Assembly: GCA_028622995.1 (NCBI GenBank)
Contig: JAJQJQ010000026.1
Coordinates: 2,666,001-2,730,000, forward strand
Source of the DNA: Panagrolaimus kolymaensis
Taxonomy: Eukaryota > Nematoda > Chromadorea > Rhabditida > Panagrolaimidae
Direction: 5' to 3'
DNA: 64,000 bases
The position numbers and the translations under genes are program-made. The notes under the pieces are model-generated. The model was not told the origin of the DNA, did not search any database, and saw nothing but the letters and a program-made list of their open reading frames with translations. Below are positions 1-11,627 of this stretch, in pieces. Numbering within the stretch: the stretch's first letter is position 1; every line of letters starts with the position of its first letter.

Positions 1-3000
1 TCGAAATGAATTTGAATCATGCTCCTAATGTTGCTGAAGCAATTTTGTCTCGAAGAATTTTCAGCCATTATGATAAACCATACATCGCTCAACTCTGTGA
101 GAAGGCTCAACTTTACACTCATGCTCTTGAACTCTATGAAAATGTTAGCGACATCAAGCGTGTTTTGACTTTGATTAGCAAATTCGATAATGATAAGATT
201 GTGGAATTCTGTGGAAAACTCTCAGCTGAAGATTGCTTCGAATGTGTTGAAGAACTTGTCAAACATGGTGGTCCAGAACGTGTTCAACTTGCATGTCTCA
301 TTGCTACGAAATATAGCGATTTCTTGGGATCAGAAAAAATCATCAAACTCTTCGAAGATAATCGACAAAATGGTGCTTTATTCTTCTATCTTCAATCCAT
401 TGTCAATCACAGCACTGATCCAGAAGTTCATTTCAAATATATTCAAGCTGCTGTTCGTCACAAGCAAATCAAAGATGCTGAACGTGTTTGCCGTGAATCA
501 TCATACTATGATCCTACTCAAGTCATCGCATTTCTCAAAGAAGCAAACTTGCAAACTCATGTAAGTTTTTCTTATAACACTTGCAATCCTACAGTTTTTT
601 CTTTCAGATTCCTTTGATTATTGTTTGTGATAAGCATGATCGTATCAAAGAACTTATTGAATTCCTGTATCGTGAAAAGGCAATGAACTCTGTCGAAGTT
701 TTGGCTACTCAAGTTAATCCCAAACGTCTTCCTGCAATTGTTTCTGCTCTCTTCGATCTCGATTGTCCTGATGATCAAGTAAAGAAGCTCATCACATCAA
801 TGCGACGTGATTTTGATATCGATGAACTAGTGGAAGCCTGCATTTCTCGTAATCGTTTGCGTCTCTTGCAAGGATGGCTCGAACAACGCGTTCAAAATGG
901 TGCAACTGATACTCCTACTCACAATGCTCTTGCTAAAGTCTATGTTGAAGGACATCCTTTAATTGAACGGTATCTGAAAGAAGACAAGTACTATGATGCT
1001 AAGGTCATTGGTGAATACTGCGAAAAACGAAATCCTCATCTTGCATTTATCGCTTATGAACGTGAAAACTTAGATGACAACATCATCAAGGTATGTTTTT
1101 TCTTTTGCTTTATGGATGTGATATTCATTATTTTTTAGCTTTGCTATGACAACGCATTATTCAAAAATCTTGTTCGTTACTTGCTTACTCGTGCTGATCC
1201 AAACTTATGGGAAAAGGTCTTGAAAGATGATGATGGTAATCGACGCAAGCTTATTGATCATATCGTCCAATTTATTCAAGTAGAACATCAAACTCCTGAA
1301 GACATAAGTGTTATGGTCAAAGCATTTGTTGCTGCTGGATTATCTCAAGGTCTTTTGGATGTGCTTGAAAAGCTTATCATCACTGGTGGCAGCTATCGTG
1401 AACATCGCAATCTTCAAACGCTTATGGTTGTTACTGCTATTCGAGAAGCACCTACTAGAGTCATGGGTTACGTCAATATTTTGGATAACTATGATGCTCC
1501 TGCAATTGCTGATCTTGCTGTTAGCCATGGACTTTATGAAGAAGCATTTGAAATATATTGCCGTTTTGGAGTTAATGATCGTGCTGTGACTGTTCTTATT
1601 GAAAACCTCAAAGACTACAAACGTGCTTATGATTTTGCTGAACGTGTCAATAAAAGTGATGTCTGGAGTGCTCTTGGTCTTGCTCAACTCCGTAGTGATC
1701 AAGTTACGGAAGGTGTTGAATCTCTTATTCGTGCTGGCAATGATTCTGCCGTCCAAGAAGTTGTCAAGAAATGTACTGAAAATGATCTCTATAGTGTTCT
1801 TGTTAAATATCTTCAAATGGCTCGAAAGACTTCCAAAGATGGCGCCATCGATACTGAATTATGCTTCGCATACGCAAAAACCAATCGACTTCGTGAAATT
1901 GATGATTTACTCAGTGGTCCAAATCGTGTTGATATCGTAACTGTTGGTGATCGCTGCTATGAACATAACATGTATGATGCTGCAAAAGTTGTTTTCTCTT
2001 ATGCTAATAACTTCTCAAAATCTGCTCTTACTCTCGTCAAACTTGGTGAATGGCAAGGTGCTGTTGATGCTGCTCGCAAAGCAAATAGCGTGAAAACATG
2101 GAAGGTTGTATGCTTCGCTTGTGTTGAACGAAAAGAATTCCATCTTGCTATGGTTTGTGGTCTTCAAATTGTTGTTCATGCTGAAGAAATTGAAGAACTT
2201 CTTGAATTCTATCAAAACCGTGGTTACTTCGAAGAATTGATTCAATTGCTTGAAGCTGCTTTATCTTCTGAACGAACTCATGTTGCTATGTTCACTGAAT
2301 TGGCCATCCTGTACACAAAGCATAAGCCTGAAAAACTTCATGATCATTTGGATATGTTCTGGACTCGTATGAATATGCGCAAAGTTCTTATGGCTTGTGA
2401 AGCTGCTCATCTTTGGGCTGATCTTGTTTTCCTCTATGATAAGAATGAAGATTATGAAAATGCTGCACTTACAATGATGAAGCATCCAGCTGCTTGGAAA
2501 GAAGGTCTCTTCAAAGAAGTTATTGTCAAAGTTGGAAACGTTGAAATCTTCTTCAAGGCTGCTGAATTTTACTTGGAATTTCATCCTATGCTTTTAAATG
2601 ATCTCCTTATTGCTTTGTCTTCAAGATTGGATCATACTCGTCTTGTATCTTACTTTATCAAAGGTTCGTTTATATATTTTGTTTACTTTTACTTACTTTG
2701 ATATCTTTTTTAGTTGGTCAATTGTCTATTCTTAAGCCATATCTCCGCCATGTCCAACCGATGAACAACAAAATTGTCAATGAAAATTTGAATCAACTCT
2801 TGATAGATGATGAAGATTACAAAGGCTTGCGTGAAAGTATTGATGTTTACAACAACTTTGATAACGTCGCTCTTGCTCAACAACTTGAAGACCATGAACT
2901 CTTGGAATTCCGTCGTATCTCGGCTTACTTGTATCGTCGCAACAACCGATGGAGTACTGCAATCGAATTGTGCAAAAAAGATAAACTTTATACCGTGAGT

Positions 3001-3453
3001 TTTACCTTTTCTTATATTGAAAACTTAGTTATCTTTCTTGGTTTTAGGATGCTATCGATTTTGCAAGTGACAGCCGCAATAATGATGTCGTCCATGAACT
3101 CATCACTTACTTCATTGAAAATGAATTGCATGATTGCTTCTCAACCATGTTGTACAAATGTTTCGATTTGTTAAAGCCTGATTACGTCATGGAACTTGCA
3201 TGGAAGCATCGTGTTACTGATTATGCTATGCCTTATTACATTCAAGTTATGAAGAATATGAATTCTCGGATGGAACGTTTGGAATATCAAATGGAAGAGC
3301 TCAAAACTAAAGGAAGCAAGCAAGAAGAAGATAACCTTTTCGCTCCAAGTAAGTCTTTTTTCTTCTTTACATTTTCTATTGTTACTTATCATTGATTTTT
3401 TAGCTGAAAGAATGGCCATTGGATATACTCCCAACTTCAACTCATTTGCGTGA
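1..3453 (+). CDS. chc-1: Clathrin heavy chain, C-terminal part (5' end outside window)
   Basis: Clathrin heavy chain forms the legs of the triskelion that coats endocytic and trans-Golgi vesicles. The window enters the gene inside the leg region. Exons read 1-560, 608-1090, 1139-2663, 2714-2994, 3048-3348 and 3404-3453 (TGA), all phase-consistent. The protein is continuous alpha-helical CHC repeat sequence; recognisable stretches are [37 protein letters not shown], and [19 protein letters not shown] near the trimerisation region. It ends in a coiled segment ([18 protein letters not shown]) and a short tail finishing [10 protein letters not shown]. The N-terminal beta-propeller and proximal helices lie upstream of the window. 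Codon use is clean and no break is seen. A poly-A signal AATAAA lies at 3597-3602. The gene is convergent with the flavodoxin-like gene at 3722-5020. Identification rests on family knowledge and is very secure. Confidence 0.97.
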
Positions 3454-3721
3454 AATGGCACGATGGCTGATGATTGTTAAATAACTGTGAACCATACTAA
3501 CTTAAATATATGTTATATTATTTATTGTCTAACTATTTTTAATTATTATTTAACCTATTACTCTTCTTTTTTTACATGTTTAAATATGTTGGATTAAATA
3601 AATTTGTATTTTTTTATTGTTCTTGTATTTTTGCGATTCTTCAGTAACTTGAAAGGTTTAAACTTTATTTCAAATGTGCGAGAGACTTATAAGTGCTTGA
3701 TTATATCCCATTTTGTTTCCT

Positions 3722-5020
3722 TTAGTCGAATTTTTCATGATCGCTTTCATCTTCTGATGAACCATAAACCCTTTCACTTTCTGTGGCGCTTTCATCTGAT
3801 GATTGCTTCATTTGTTGTTTACGCCTTCGAACCTCTGGACGTGTCATGCCTAATCGCTTTGTGTTGTAACGAATTTCAGTCATCCAAACATCAAAATATT
3901 CTTTGATTTTATCATAAACGCATGCAGAACTATCACAAACTTCTTGAGCACCAACATCTTGTAAGCGGTTTTTAAAATTACTCAGCAACTGAAAAAATGG
4001 TTTTTTAATCAGTAAAGTGTGAAGTTTCTTCATGGCTTTACAATCTGAGGAAAAACGTGAGATACACAAGACAAAGTGATTATTGTCTAACTAAAAGCAG
4101 CCGCAAACATGAGCTCCAATACAATTTTAGGAGACTAAAGTGCTTTGCAACAGCAAATTTTTTATGAGCCGAAACAAAATGATGCCAAAAAAAAGCATTT
4201 TCATTAACAAACAAAAAAGTTTGATTCAAAAGGGATGATGGGATTCGTCAGCAAAAAAATACTTACTTTGTTCATTTCTTCCAATCTTTCCTTTTTCGGA
4301 GTAATAATTAAGATTGAAAATAAAATACCACTTAAAATATTCTTCTTTTTATTCGCAAATTTTGCTTCTTTTATCCAATCAAATAATGCCGCACATTCGG
4401 CTGGTGGTTCTCCACCATTATCTTCTTCCACACCAACAATGAATAAGCATAAACCTTTATAATGTTGGAATCCCTTAAAATCTGTTTCCACTAGTTTAAC
4501 TACCAATGGATCAATATCTTCGAGTCTTTCAGCTGCATCATATGCAAGTTTTTTTGCTCTCGTTCCAGTGCCACATGAAAATATGGTTAATTCTAATTTT
4601 TTGTTGCTTTCTATTTTTCTTTTGCGTTCAGTCTTTTTTTGCTCCTAAAACTTATTTTTTAGTTTTCACATTTTTCGGTGGACACAAAAAACTTACTTCT
4701 CTAACATTCGAATATTCCGAATATGCTGAATGCGCTTTTCGATAAAGAAAATACATAATTCCTGGCATTAATATACCGAATAAAGCTGTCATATAAAGTA
4801 ACAAATCATCCTTTTCTGCAAATCTCATAAGTTTTTCCATTGTTGAAAGTTGCGCTCCTCCATCCTTGGATGCAGACTTCATTTTTTGAGGTGTTTTAAA
4901 CGAACTTCTATCAGGCGGTGGAGTCATACTAGTAATCAATGTTAAACAAAAACCAAATACAATAAATAAAAGAATAATAACATTTTTAATATTTAAATTT
5001 ATTGCTGCTGCTGAATCCAT
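3722..5020 (-). CDS. Membrane-anchored flavodoxin-like protein (TYW1 N-terminal half-like)
   Basis: Exons on the minus strand are 5020-4697, 4644-4267 and 3988-3722, all joined in phase 0, giving 322 residues. The first exon has a hydrophobic segment at about 12-31 and a second at about 74-95. A lysine-rich linker then leads to a flavodoxin fold starting LELTIFSCGTGTRAKKLA (about 126-142), which matches the FMN phosphate loop usually written GSQTGT. Further on are VGVEEDNGGEPPAECAALF (the second loop, compare DG.P...A..F in TYW1) and MNKLLSNFKNRLQDVGAQEV, which aligns with the last strand and helix of the TYW1 flavodoxin domain. The protein stops after an acidic, serine-rich tail (SSDESATESERVYGSSEDES), where TYW1 would continue into the radical-SAM wybutosine synthase domain. 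The third FMN loop (usually FGLGNS) is replaced by SILIITPKKE, so FMN binding is doubtful. The role is unknown; an endoplasmic reticulum or other membrane redox protein is an inference. Confidence 0.72.
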
Positions 5021-5904
5021 TTTTAAAACTTTATAAAAGCTAACAAATTTTTAAGAGTAAAAAAATGTTCGCCGCTGTCGGAGTTCGTTCAGCTGGCTTG
5101 CTTTGACATTGTGAGTCTAGGCTTCTTTTTTTGTTGTTGAGGCTAACAGCTTGCTGCTTGCTTATTTCTTTAAGTCTCAAAACCAAGCTTTCGATTGTGG
5201 CAAAGTAGCAGCCGACGACGACCAAGAGACGAGAATAAAAACGTTCATTCTTTTATGTCTCGTTGCTGATGGCACTTCGTCGTTGCCGCTTGCAGGAAAA
5301 CATAGGCAACTAAAAAAGAACAGAATTTCAAATTTTTTTATTGTTGGTTGGTTACTTACTACTTTTTTTTGCTGCGCTTTTTTGCATCATGGAAAATAAA
5401 AAAGCGGAAAGCATGTCCTTAAATTTTAGGAGGAATAAAATTTGACTTATTTTTCTCTAAAAATTTTCAAAGCCAAGAGATTTCAAAAGAGAAAGCAAGA
5501 GAGAAGAAGGAAAGTAAAGCCACTTAAAGCTTGTTACCGAAAGAAGAAGCTTCATCATCGAAATCAAAAAAATGCAACATTAAAAGAAAAATATTCAAAT
5601 TATTCTTTCTATGGAAAAAAAGAAGTAAATAAATTTTTATAGCAGCAAATATCACAAACAAAAATAAATATTTCTGAAATATTAAAGCAGCAGCAACGAG
5701 CCTAATATAAATTATTTTTTTCGTTTTACGTTAATCAAAAGAGGTCATCATCTTATTAATTTCTTCTACAGCAACGCAGACGGACGCTTTCTTGCTTGAT
5801 TTTTTTTTTCGTCTCTCTCCAACTCTTCTTCCTCCAATAATAAAATAATAATAAAATGCCAGTGGATTGTTTTATTTGAGAAAGAGGCAAAAATTAATAA
5901 AAAA
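5021..5904. other. Intergenic, divergent promoter region
   Basis: 884 bases separate the divergent starts of the flavodoxin-like gene (-) and the GT31-like gene (+). The sequence is AT-rich with A- and T-runs and short trinucleotide-like stretches (CAGCAGCAACG near 5685). I see no convincing exon, RNA gene or repeat pair; it presumably carries both promoters. Confidence 0.5.
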
Positions 5905-7554
5905 ATGTTTTTTATTTCTCGAACATTTTTAAATTACAGGTTTATTATTATTTGTACAGGATTATTATGTTTATGGCATTTTTATTCAGGTCGTCAACAA
6001 TCATATTATTCTAAATTACGATATAATGTTAAATATAATCCATCCATATTTGCATCAATTGTACGTCAAACATCCACTACATCAGATGTGGTGAGTTAGT
6101 TGTGTCTTTCTTTTTTTTTCCATGCTTATCTTTTCTTGTTTTTTTTGCTGTTGAAACAAATAAATTTTTTAAGGTTTGGAGATTACAAGAATCTTGGCTT
6201 AAACGTGTTGATAGTTATCAATTTTTTTCTCCCTTTTCTGCGGGTAATGAATCTTTTCGATTACCTGGTGGCACCTTTTCTCAACATTATGGAGCGCTTT
6301 ATAGGTATGAATTTTTTTTCATTTGGATTTTTTTTATCAACCAAAAATATGTTTTTTAAACGGCAAAAGAAGCCAATCTCCTTTTTGGTGAATTTCCAAG
6401 AAACATTTTTTCCAATTAATACCTTTCTGTTTTTTGTTTCAGTTGGCTAAGTCATTGGCTAATATCGATGGAAGTTACGGATATTTTTTCATTTTATATT
6501 TTTACTTTTGATGATTCATATTTAATAATAAATAATTTACGTAAAGATTTGGCAAATATGGATAGTCAAATTCCTAGTTATGCCTTAATTGGAAATGTAA
6601 GTTTCATTCCTTCTTTCATTTAAAAAAAGTTTTGTTTAAATTTATTTAAGTGTAGTTCTGCAATATCTCCAACAATTATTTTAAGTCGTGAAGCTGTGAA
6701 AGTCCTTGCAACAGGAGGAGGTGGAAGAAGAAAAATCGATGATTCTTCCAATTCTAATGAGATATCATCACTGACGGATTGTTTAGCGCATAATCAAATA
6801 TTAAATTTATGCACATGCTTGGATAAATATGGATTGAAAAGATTTAATTTGGAAATGGATTTGGATGGAAGGTTAAAGTAAGTAAACATTTTATTTTTTT
6901 AACTATTTTTAAATATTAAAAAAAGCTAGGAAGTAACTTTTAATTTTATACGAAGAAAAAAAAGAACCTTTTAATAATCTTTTTTTGATTCAAAATGTTT
7001 TGTTCAAAGTTAACAAAATAAACTTTTATTTTTTCAATAAGACTAATTTGAAGCTTTTGCTTGTGAAAAAAATCGATCGAAAGCTATTCATGAAAATTTT
7101 TAGCTACAAAAAAGAAAGCTATTTTTTTCTGAGAGTTTTGGGTTTTTAATGCAATCATCTGCTTGGAGTGATTTGAACAAGAAAATAATGTTTTTGAAGA
7201 GTATTTAGTAACAAAAAACTATCCAATTTATTAAAATATTTTCCTCGAAAAAATTAACACCTTTAAAACGATATTTAAATTTTAGATACTTTAAATTTGA
7301 AAGACATTTTTCTCGTCAAGAAATGTGGATGACTAAGAGGAAGTATGGATATTATTGGGATGGTAAAGAGGTAATTATTCTTCCTACATATTTTTTAATT
7401 TCTATTTTCAAAATTATAATTTATTCTTTGTGTTTTTTAGGCATTTGATAAATTAAGTCCCAATATTATTGCTTTTCTTAACGTAAATCCTCTAGAACAA
7501 ACCATAATTGATTCTCTTCTATCTCGTCTCAACAAATATGAATTAAAAAAATAA
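5905..7554 (+). CDS. GT31 core-1 beta-1,3-galactosyltransferase-like protein, divergent
   Basis: Six exons (5905-6090, 6174-6304, 6443-6596, 6651-6877, 7286-7370, 7441-7554) give a 298-residue protein. An N-terminal signal anchor (about 11-26, IIICTGLLCLWHFY) suggests a type II Golgi protein. The body follows C1GALT1 (T-synthase), which adds galactose to O-GalNAc: VWRLQESWLKRVDSYQFF matches the VKATW-R segment, TFDDSYLIINNLRKDL (127-142) matches the ADDDTY-V--NLR motif, SPTIILSREAVKVLA matches GPGYVLSKEAL, and a C-terminal YFKFERHFSRQEMW ... YGYYWDG ... SPNIIAFLNVNPLEQ matches the H-----YW-Y-----SFHYV region. The first Asp of the DDD metal-binding motif is Phe128 and several family cysteines are absent, so catalysis is uncertain. 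It may be an inactive paralogue, or a chaperone-like relative such as C1GALT1C1. Length is shorter than the usual 360 or so. Confidence 0.72.
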
Positions 7555-7833
7555 AAATAATAAAAACTTTTTTTTAAAAAAACATAAACAAAAAAATACA
7601 TACATGTTTAAGTGGACTCTCTCACAGGGTCAAAAAAATATTAAAAAGAGGCTTAAAAAAATAATGTCCACCGCCTAAATACAAACAAAAATATAAAAAA
7701 TCTTTAAATAATTTTTTTGTAATTTTTTGCTTTAAAAAATAATATCATCGTCGAAAAAAGTGAGGAAAGCAAAAAAAATTTTTGTCGATACAATTTGATT
7801 GAGTTTGTTTGTTTGTTCGTATTTATTTTTTTC

Positions 7834-8204
7834 TTAATTGCGACGACAGAAAAGGCATCGAAGGATTCCTAATACGAATGAAGCAATAAAAAGAATTCCC
7901 AAAATAACCAATGCAACAATGGCCCAATTTTGAAGATGGAAGCAGCATTCATTGTTAAGATTTCCACAACATTTGTAATGCCATGCAAAGCCACTGGCAG
8001 GACATTCAGTACCTGCTAAAGGCACTGGACACCATTTGGTACCAGACTAAAAAAGTTTATTAAATTTTTTAATGAAATTTATGAAGTTCAAACCTCTAAT
8101 CTCGTGGCTTCATCAAATTTATCCTGAACTTTATCTTGAATTTCTTCAGTATTTGAAAGGGCAATAATTATGAATGTAAGGGCGATGGAAAAAGATGAAA
8201 GCAT
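7834..8204 (-). CDS. Small secretory-pathway protein with cysteine-rich ectodomain and one membrane helix
   Basis: Two exons on the minus strand, 8204-8094 and 8046-7834, join in phase 0 to give 107 residues. The N-terminus (MLSSFSIALTFIIIALSNTE) is a signal peptide. A charged stretch (EEIQDKVQDKFDEATRLE) leads to a short cysteine-rich segment with seven Cys (WCPVPLAGTECPASGFAWHY, then CCGNLNNECCFHL), then a membrane helix (NWAIVALVILGILFIASFVL, about 80-99) and a basic cysteine-containing tail (CLFCRRN). It resembles small uncharacterised nematode type I membrane proteins; I do not recognise a named family. The intron is 47 nt with a GTTTGA donor. The gene is convergent with the GT31-like gene, 279 bases away. 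Confidence 0.75.
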
Positions 8205-10553
8205 TCTATTTAAAAGCTAAAAAAATGCCTATATTTAAAAAAAATTAAATATGAGCACAAATATTTTTCAAAAAAGAGTAACTCGAAAAAAATAAATAAA
8301 ATAAACACGTCTTTGACACGCTCCTCGTTCATCAATAATTTGACTGAAAAGTTTCATAGACCGGAAAAAAATATGCATTTGCGCAAATTGAGCAAGTGAG
8401 AATCATCAACTTTTTACTTTCCTTCTCAAATACGCATATGCGCGATAATTGCCTAAAGAGGAGAAGTGAAAATGATTTTAAAGATGTAATAACAACCTTT
8501 TTTTACACGAGTCATTGTCAACTTTATTTTTCTTGATGAGGTCCTTTTCTTTATTTTTTTCCTCTCTATTTATTTTTCAATGCCGACGCTCTGTCCCAAG
8601 GTCGAGGTGATGAGGCCCGATTAAAAAGTAAAAAAAATACGTGGAACGGCTTTGTAAAAAAATGTGAGTAATAAATATTTTGATTGTGAAAGAATGAAAT
8701 ACTCGTTTTTTAGTTTATTTTTTGAATGGCTCTACTAAAAGGTAAAAGCTTTTTTTTAAAATAAAAAAATATAAATAAAAAACGGAAATGAAGAAATATG
8801 GAAGGAGGACGACAAAGGTGACAAACTATGAATGAGTTTAAAAACTTTCTTCACCTTCTCACGGATTTTTATTTATGTTTTTTTTTCGATGTAAAAGAAG
8901 GAAGAAAAAAGCCAAAGCCAATGGCGTTGCCGTGACAACAACAAAAAACTTCGTGCAAAGTTTTATTTCTTCTCAAAAAAGTCAAGTCTTTTTTTAAACA
9001 AAACTTTTTATAGCGTTCTTTAGCAGCTTCATTAATTAGAAAAATGAAGAGAAGATGAAAATGACAAAACATTTTCAAAAAGCAAGCAAGTACGCAGTTG
9101 TGGCAATTAAAACAACACAATTTTTTTTCTGGGTTTATTCTTCGACGATGAAACCTGTTTATGGATTTGGTGGTTGCGCAGCCCAGCCCATCCAGTAGCA
9201 GCTTTTTTCAAATATTAGCCCAAATCTTGCATAATTAATTACAATTTAATTGAGGCTAAAGTGGGAGAGAAACAAGGAATAAAAAAAAGAAGCAATTATG
9301 AAAAATCGAACAAAACGAATATGAACGAAGAAACCGAAAAAAAAGGTTTAAATAAAAATGAAACAAAAAAAAAGAAATATAACACCGCGGCTGCTGATGT
9401 TGTTGTAAAAATGCCGTAATCAAGGACGAAAACGCTGCTAAAAGATTTATATTTTTTATATATTCATTCCGAAAGTAAAGCTATCAATAATCTAAAATCT
9501 CAAATTACGAGATTGACTAAAAATAAGTTAAACATTTGTTTCGCTCAATGTGTCTCTTCTGCGTGTTTTTTTACTCAAAAGACAATCAACAATCAGTCAA
9601 GTTAAAGTTAGTCAGTCAATCGGCCTTGACATCTAGCGCCTTTCAAACAAAGAAAAAAAACTATTTTTTTATTCTCAAGATGGCAGACTTTTTTTCTTTT
9701 TTATTTTATATAAGAAAAAGTTCTTCGATGAGAAAAAAAAAAGCAAATAGTTAATTAACAAATTTTGTCTATTTGAATTTAAGTTTTTTTCAGACAAACT
9801 TTTTTTCTTTTGAGCACTAAATTTAGAAAGAATAAAACAGAGGAAAGTAATGTTCCATTTTTTGATAGAAAAAAAGAACTAAAAGTTTTAAAATAGATGC
9901 ATGTTTTTCGAAAACTATTTAAATATTAATAATTGAATGGAAAAAAAGTAAAAAAAAAACAAAAAAATCCGGCTTAACTTTTTGCTTTTTTGTTGATGCC
10001 TTTCAACTTCATAAAAATGTGTTTAACATTAAGCAAGAAGATTACCACTATTTTTAGTAATTTTTTTGTTAAGCTCAACCTCGTCGTTAGCCTCGAGTAA
10101 TATCATGTCAAGGAAAGAGATAGTAACAAGTCTTCGTGTTGATACATGAGATAAACTAAAAAGTAGAACATGCTCAGGATTGAAAATGAGGATTAAATGC
10201 AGGCGCAAAAAAAATACTAAAAGGAAAACAGAAAAAAAATCTACACTTGATCAAAAAAATCTCTCTCACACATCAATGCATTTTATGATAGAAAAAAATG
10301 AGGATAAACAGATTTAACAAACAAATAAATATATAATTTTTTTTTCATCCTTGATGTGTGTGTAAATATTGTCAATGTGAAATAAAAAATTATGAAAGAA
10401 AAAATAGTTGTATCGCGCAAAAATCTAAATATGTTTTTCTGACTAATAACAAGATAAACGACCAAAAATTCACCACGAAAAAAGTGATGGATTTTCTTTG
10501 TTCAAAAATACTCGTCCCATAAATTTCACTTTAAGGTGGAAAAAAAGTTTTTC
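8205..10553. other. Long AT-rich intergenic region, no gene seen
   Basis: 2.3 kb of A/T-rich sequence with many homopolymer runs. Open frames here are short, low in complexity and lack exon borders or homology. Nothing beyond the palindrome to the right is supported. Confidence 0.5.
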
Positions 10554-11627
10554 TTTAAGAGAGACTCTACGAGTGAATTTAAAGATTTTCGAAGTCGGCG
10601 GAACAAATTTTTTTTAAATTTTTTTCTGTTGTTACCAATCGGTTCTAAAAAATATTTAAAAATTATTGGCGTCAAGCTTTTTCTCAAAAACTGAGCAGAA
10701 TATGCAAATTCTTTATATTGAAGTTGAAAGCATGTATTAACTTCAAAAATTCGGCTAAATTCACCCATGAAGTATAATAATTTGATTTTTATCCAATATT
10801 ATGTAATAAATTGCGGGCTAATTTATGGTGTATACCATATATTTAAGTATTCAATAAAAATGAAGAGAAATTTGCATATTTATTTTTCAAATGGATGCCA
10901 TTTCTTAACCAAGGTATTTGGGGGACCTAAGAAAAATACCATATATCCCCCAAAATCTCCTCTATCGATTCATTAAAAAATTTAAAAAAAAAAGCGGGTC
11001 GGTTTTGAGTTTTCCATCACGATGTGCGAGCGACCACCATTTTTTACGGGGAAAATGGTTTTTTTCACTTTTTTCTTTTCGTTTTTGGCATTATGTTCAT
11101 ATTGTTTTCAACAAAGAAAAAAGTGAAAAAAACCATTTTCCCCGTAAAAAATGGTGGTCGCTCGCACATCGTGATGGAAAACTCAAAACCGACCCGCTTT
11201 TTTTTTTAAATTTTTTAATGAATCGATAGAGGAGATTTTGGGGGATATATGGTATTTTTCTTAGGTCCCCCAAATACCTTGGTTAAGAAATGGCATCCAT
11301 TTGAAAAATAAATATGCAAATTTCTCTTCATTTTTATTGAATACTTAAATATATGGTATACACCATAAATTAGCCCGCAATTTATTACATAATATTGGAT
11401 AAAAATCAAATTATTATACTTCATGGGTGAATTTAGCCGAATTTTTGAAGTTAATACATGCTTTCAACTTCAATATAAAGAATTTGCATATTCTGCTCAG
11501 TTTTTGAGAAAAAGCTTGACGCCAATAATTTTTAAATGTCATTTAGAACCGATTGGTAAAGAAAAATAAAAAATAAAAAAAATTTTGTTCCGCCCGATTT
11601 GAATCAGCTCGCAGAACCTCTCTTAAA
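10554..11627. repeat. 1.07 kb near-perfect palindrome (foldback element)
   Basis: The left arm, about 10554-11078, is the reverse complement of the right arm, about 11113-11627, with a 34-nt loop (11079-11112). The outermost matching bases are TTTAAGAGAG at 10554 and its complement ending at 11627. The inner 340 bases of each arm look essentially identical: the same 69-codon reading occurs at 10767-10976 (+) and 11215-11424 (-). The outer 190 or so bases have diverged by substitutions and short indels. No transposase frame fits inside. A foldback or long-TIR non-autonomous DNA element is the likely explanation; a recent inverted duplication is the alternative. I could not define a target-site duplication. 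Confidence 0.88.

Noticed and set aside
10767..10976. 69-codon frame repeated at 11215-11424
   Set aside because: It recurs only because the two palindrome arms are identical; codon pattern and composition do not look coding.
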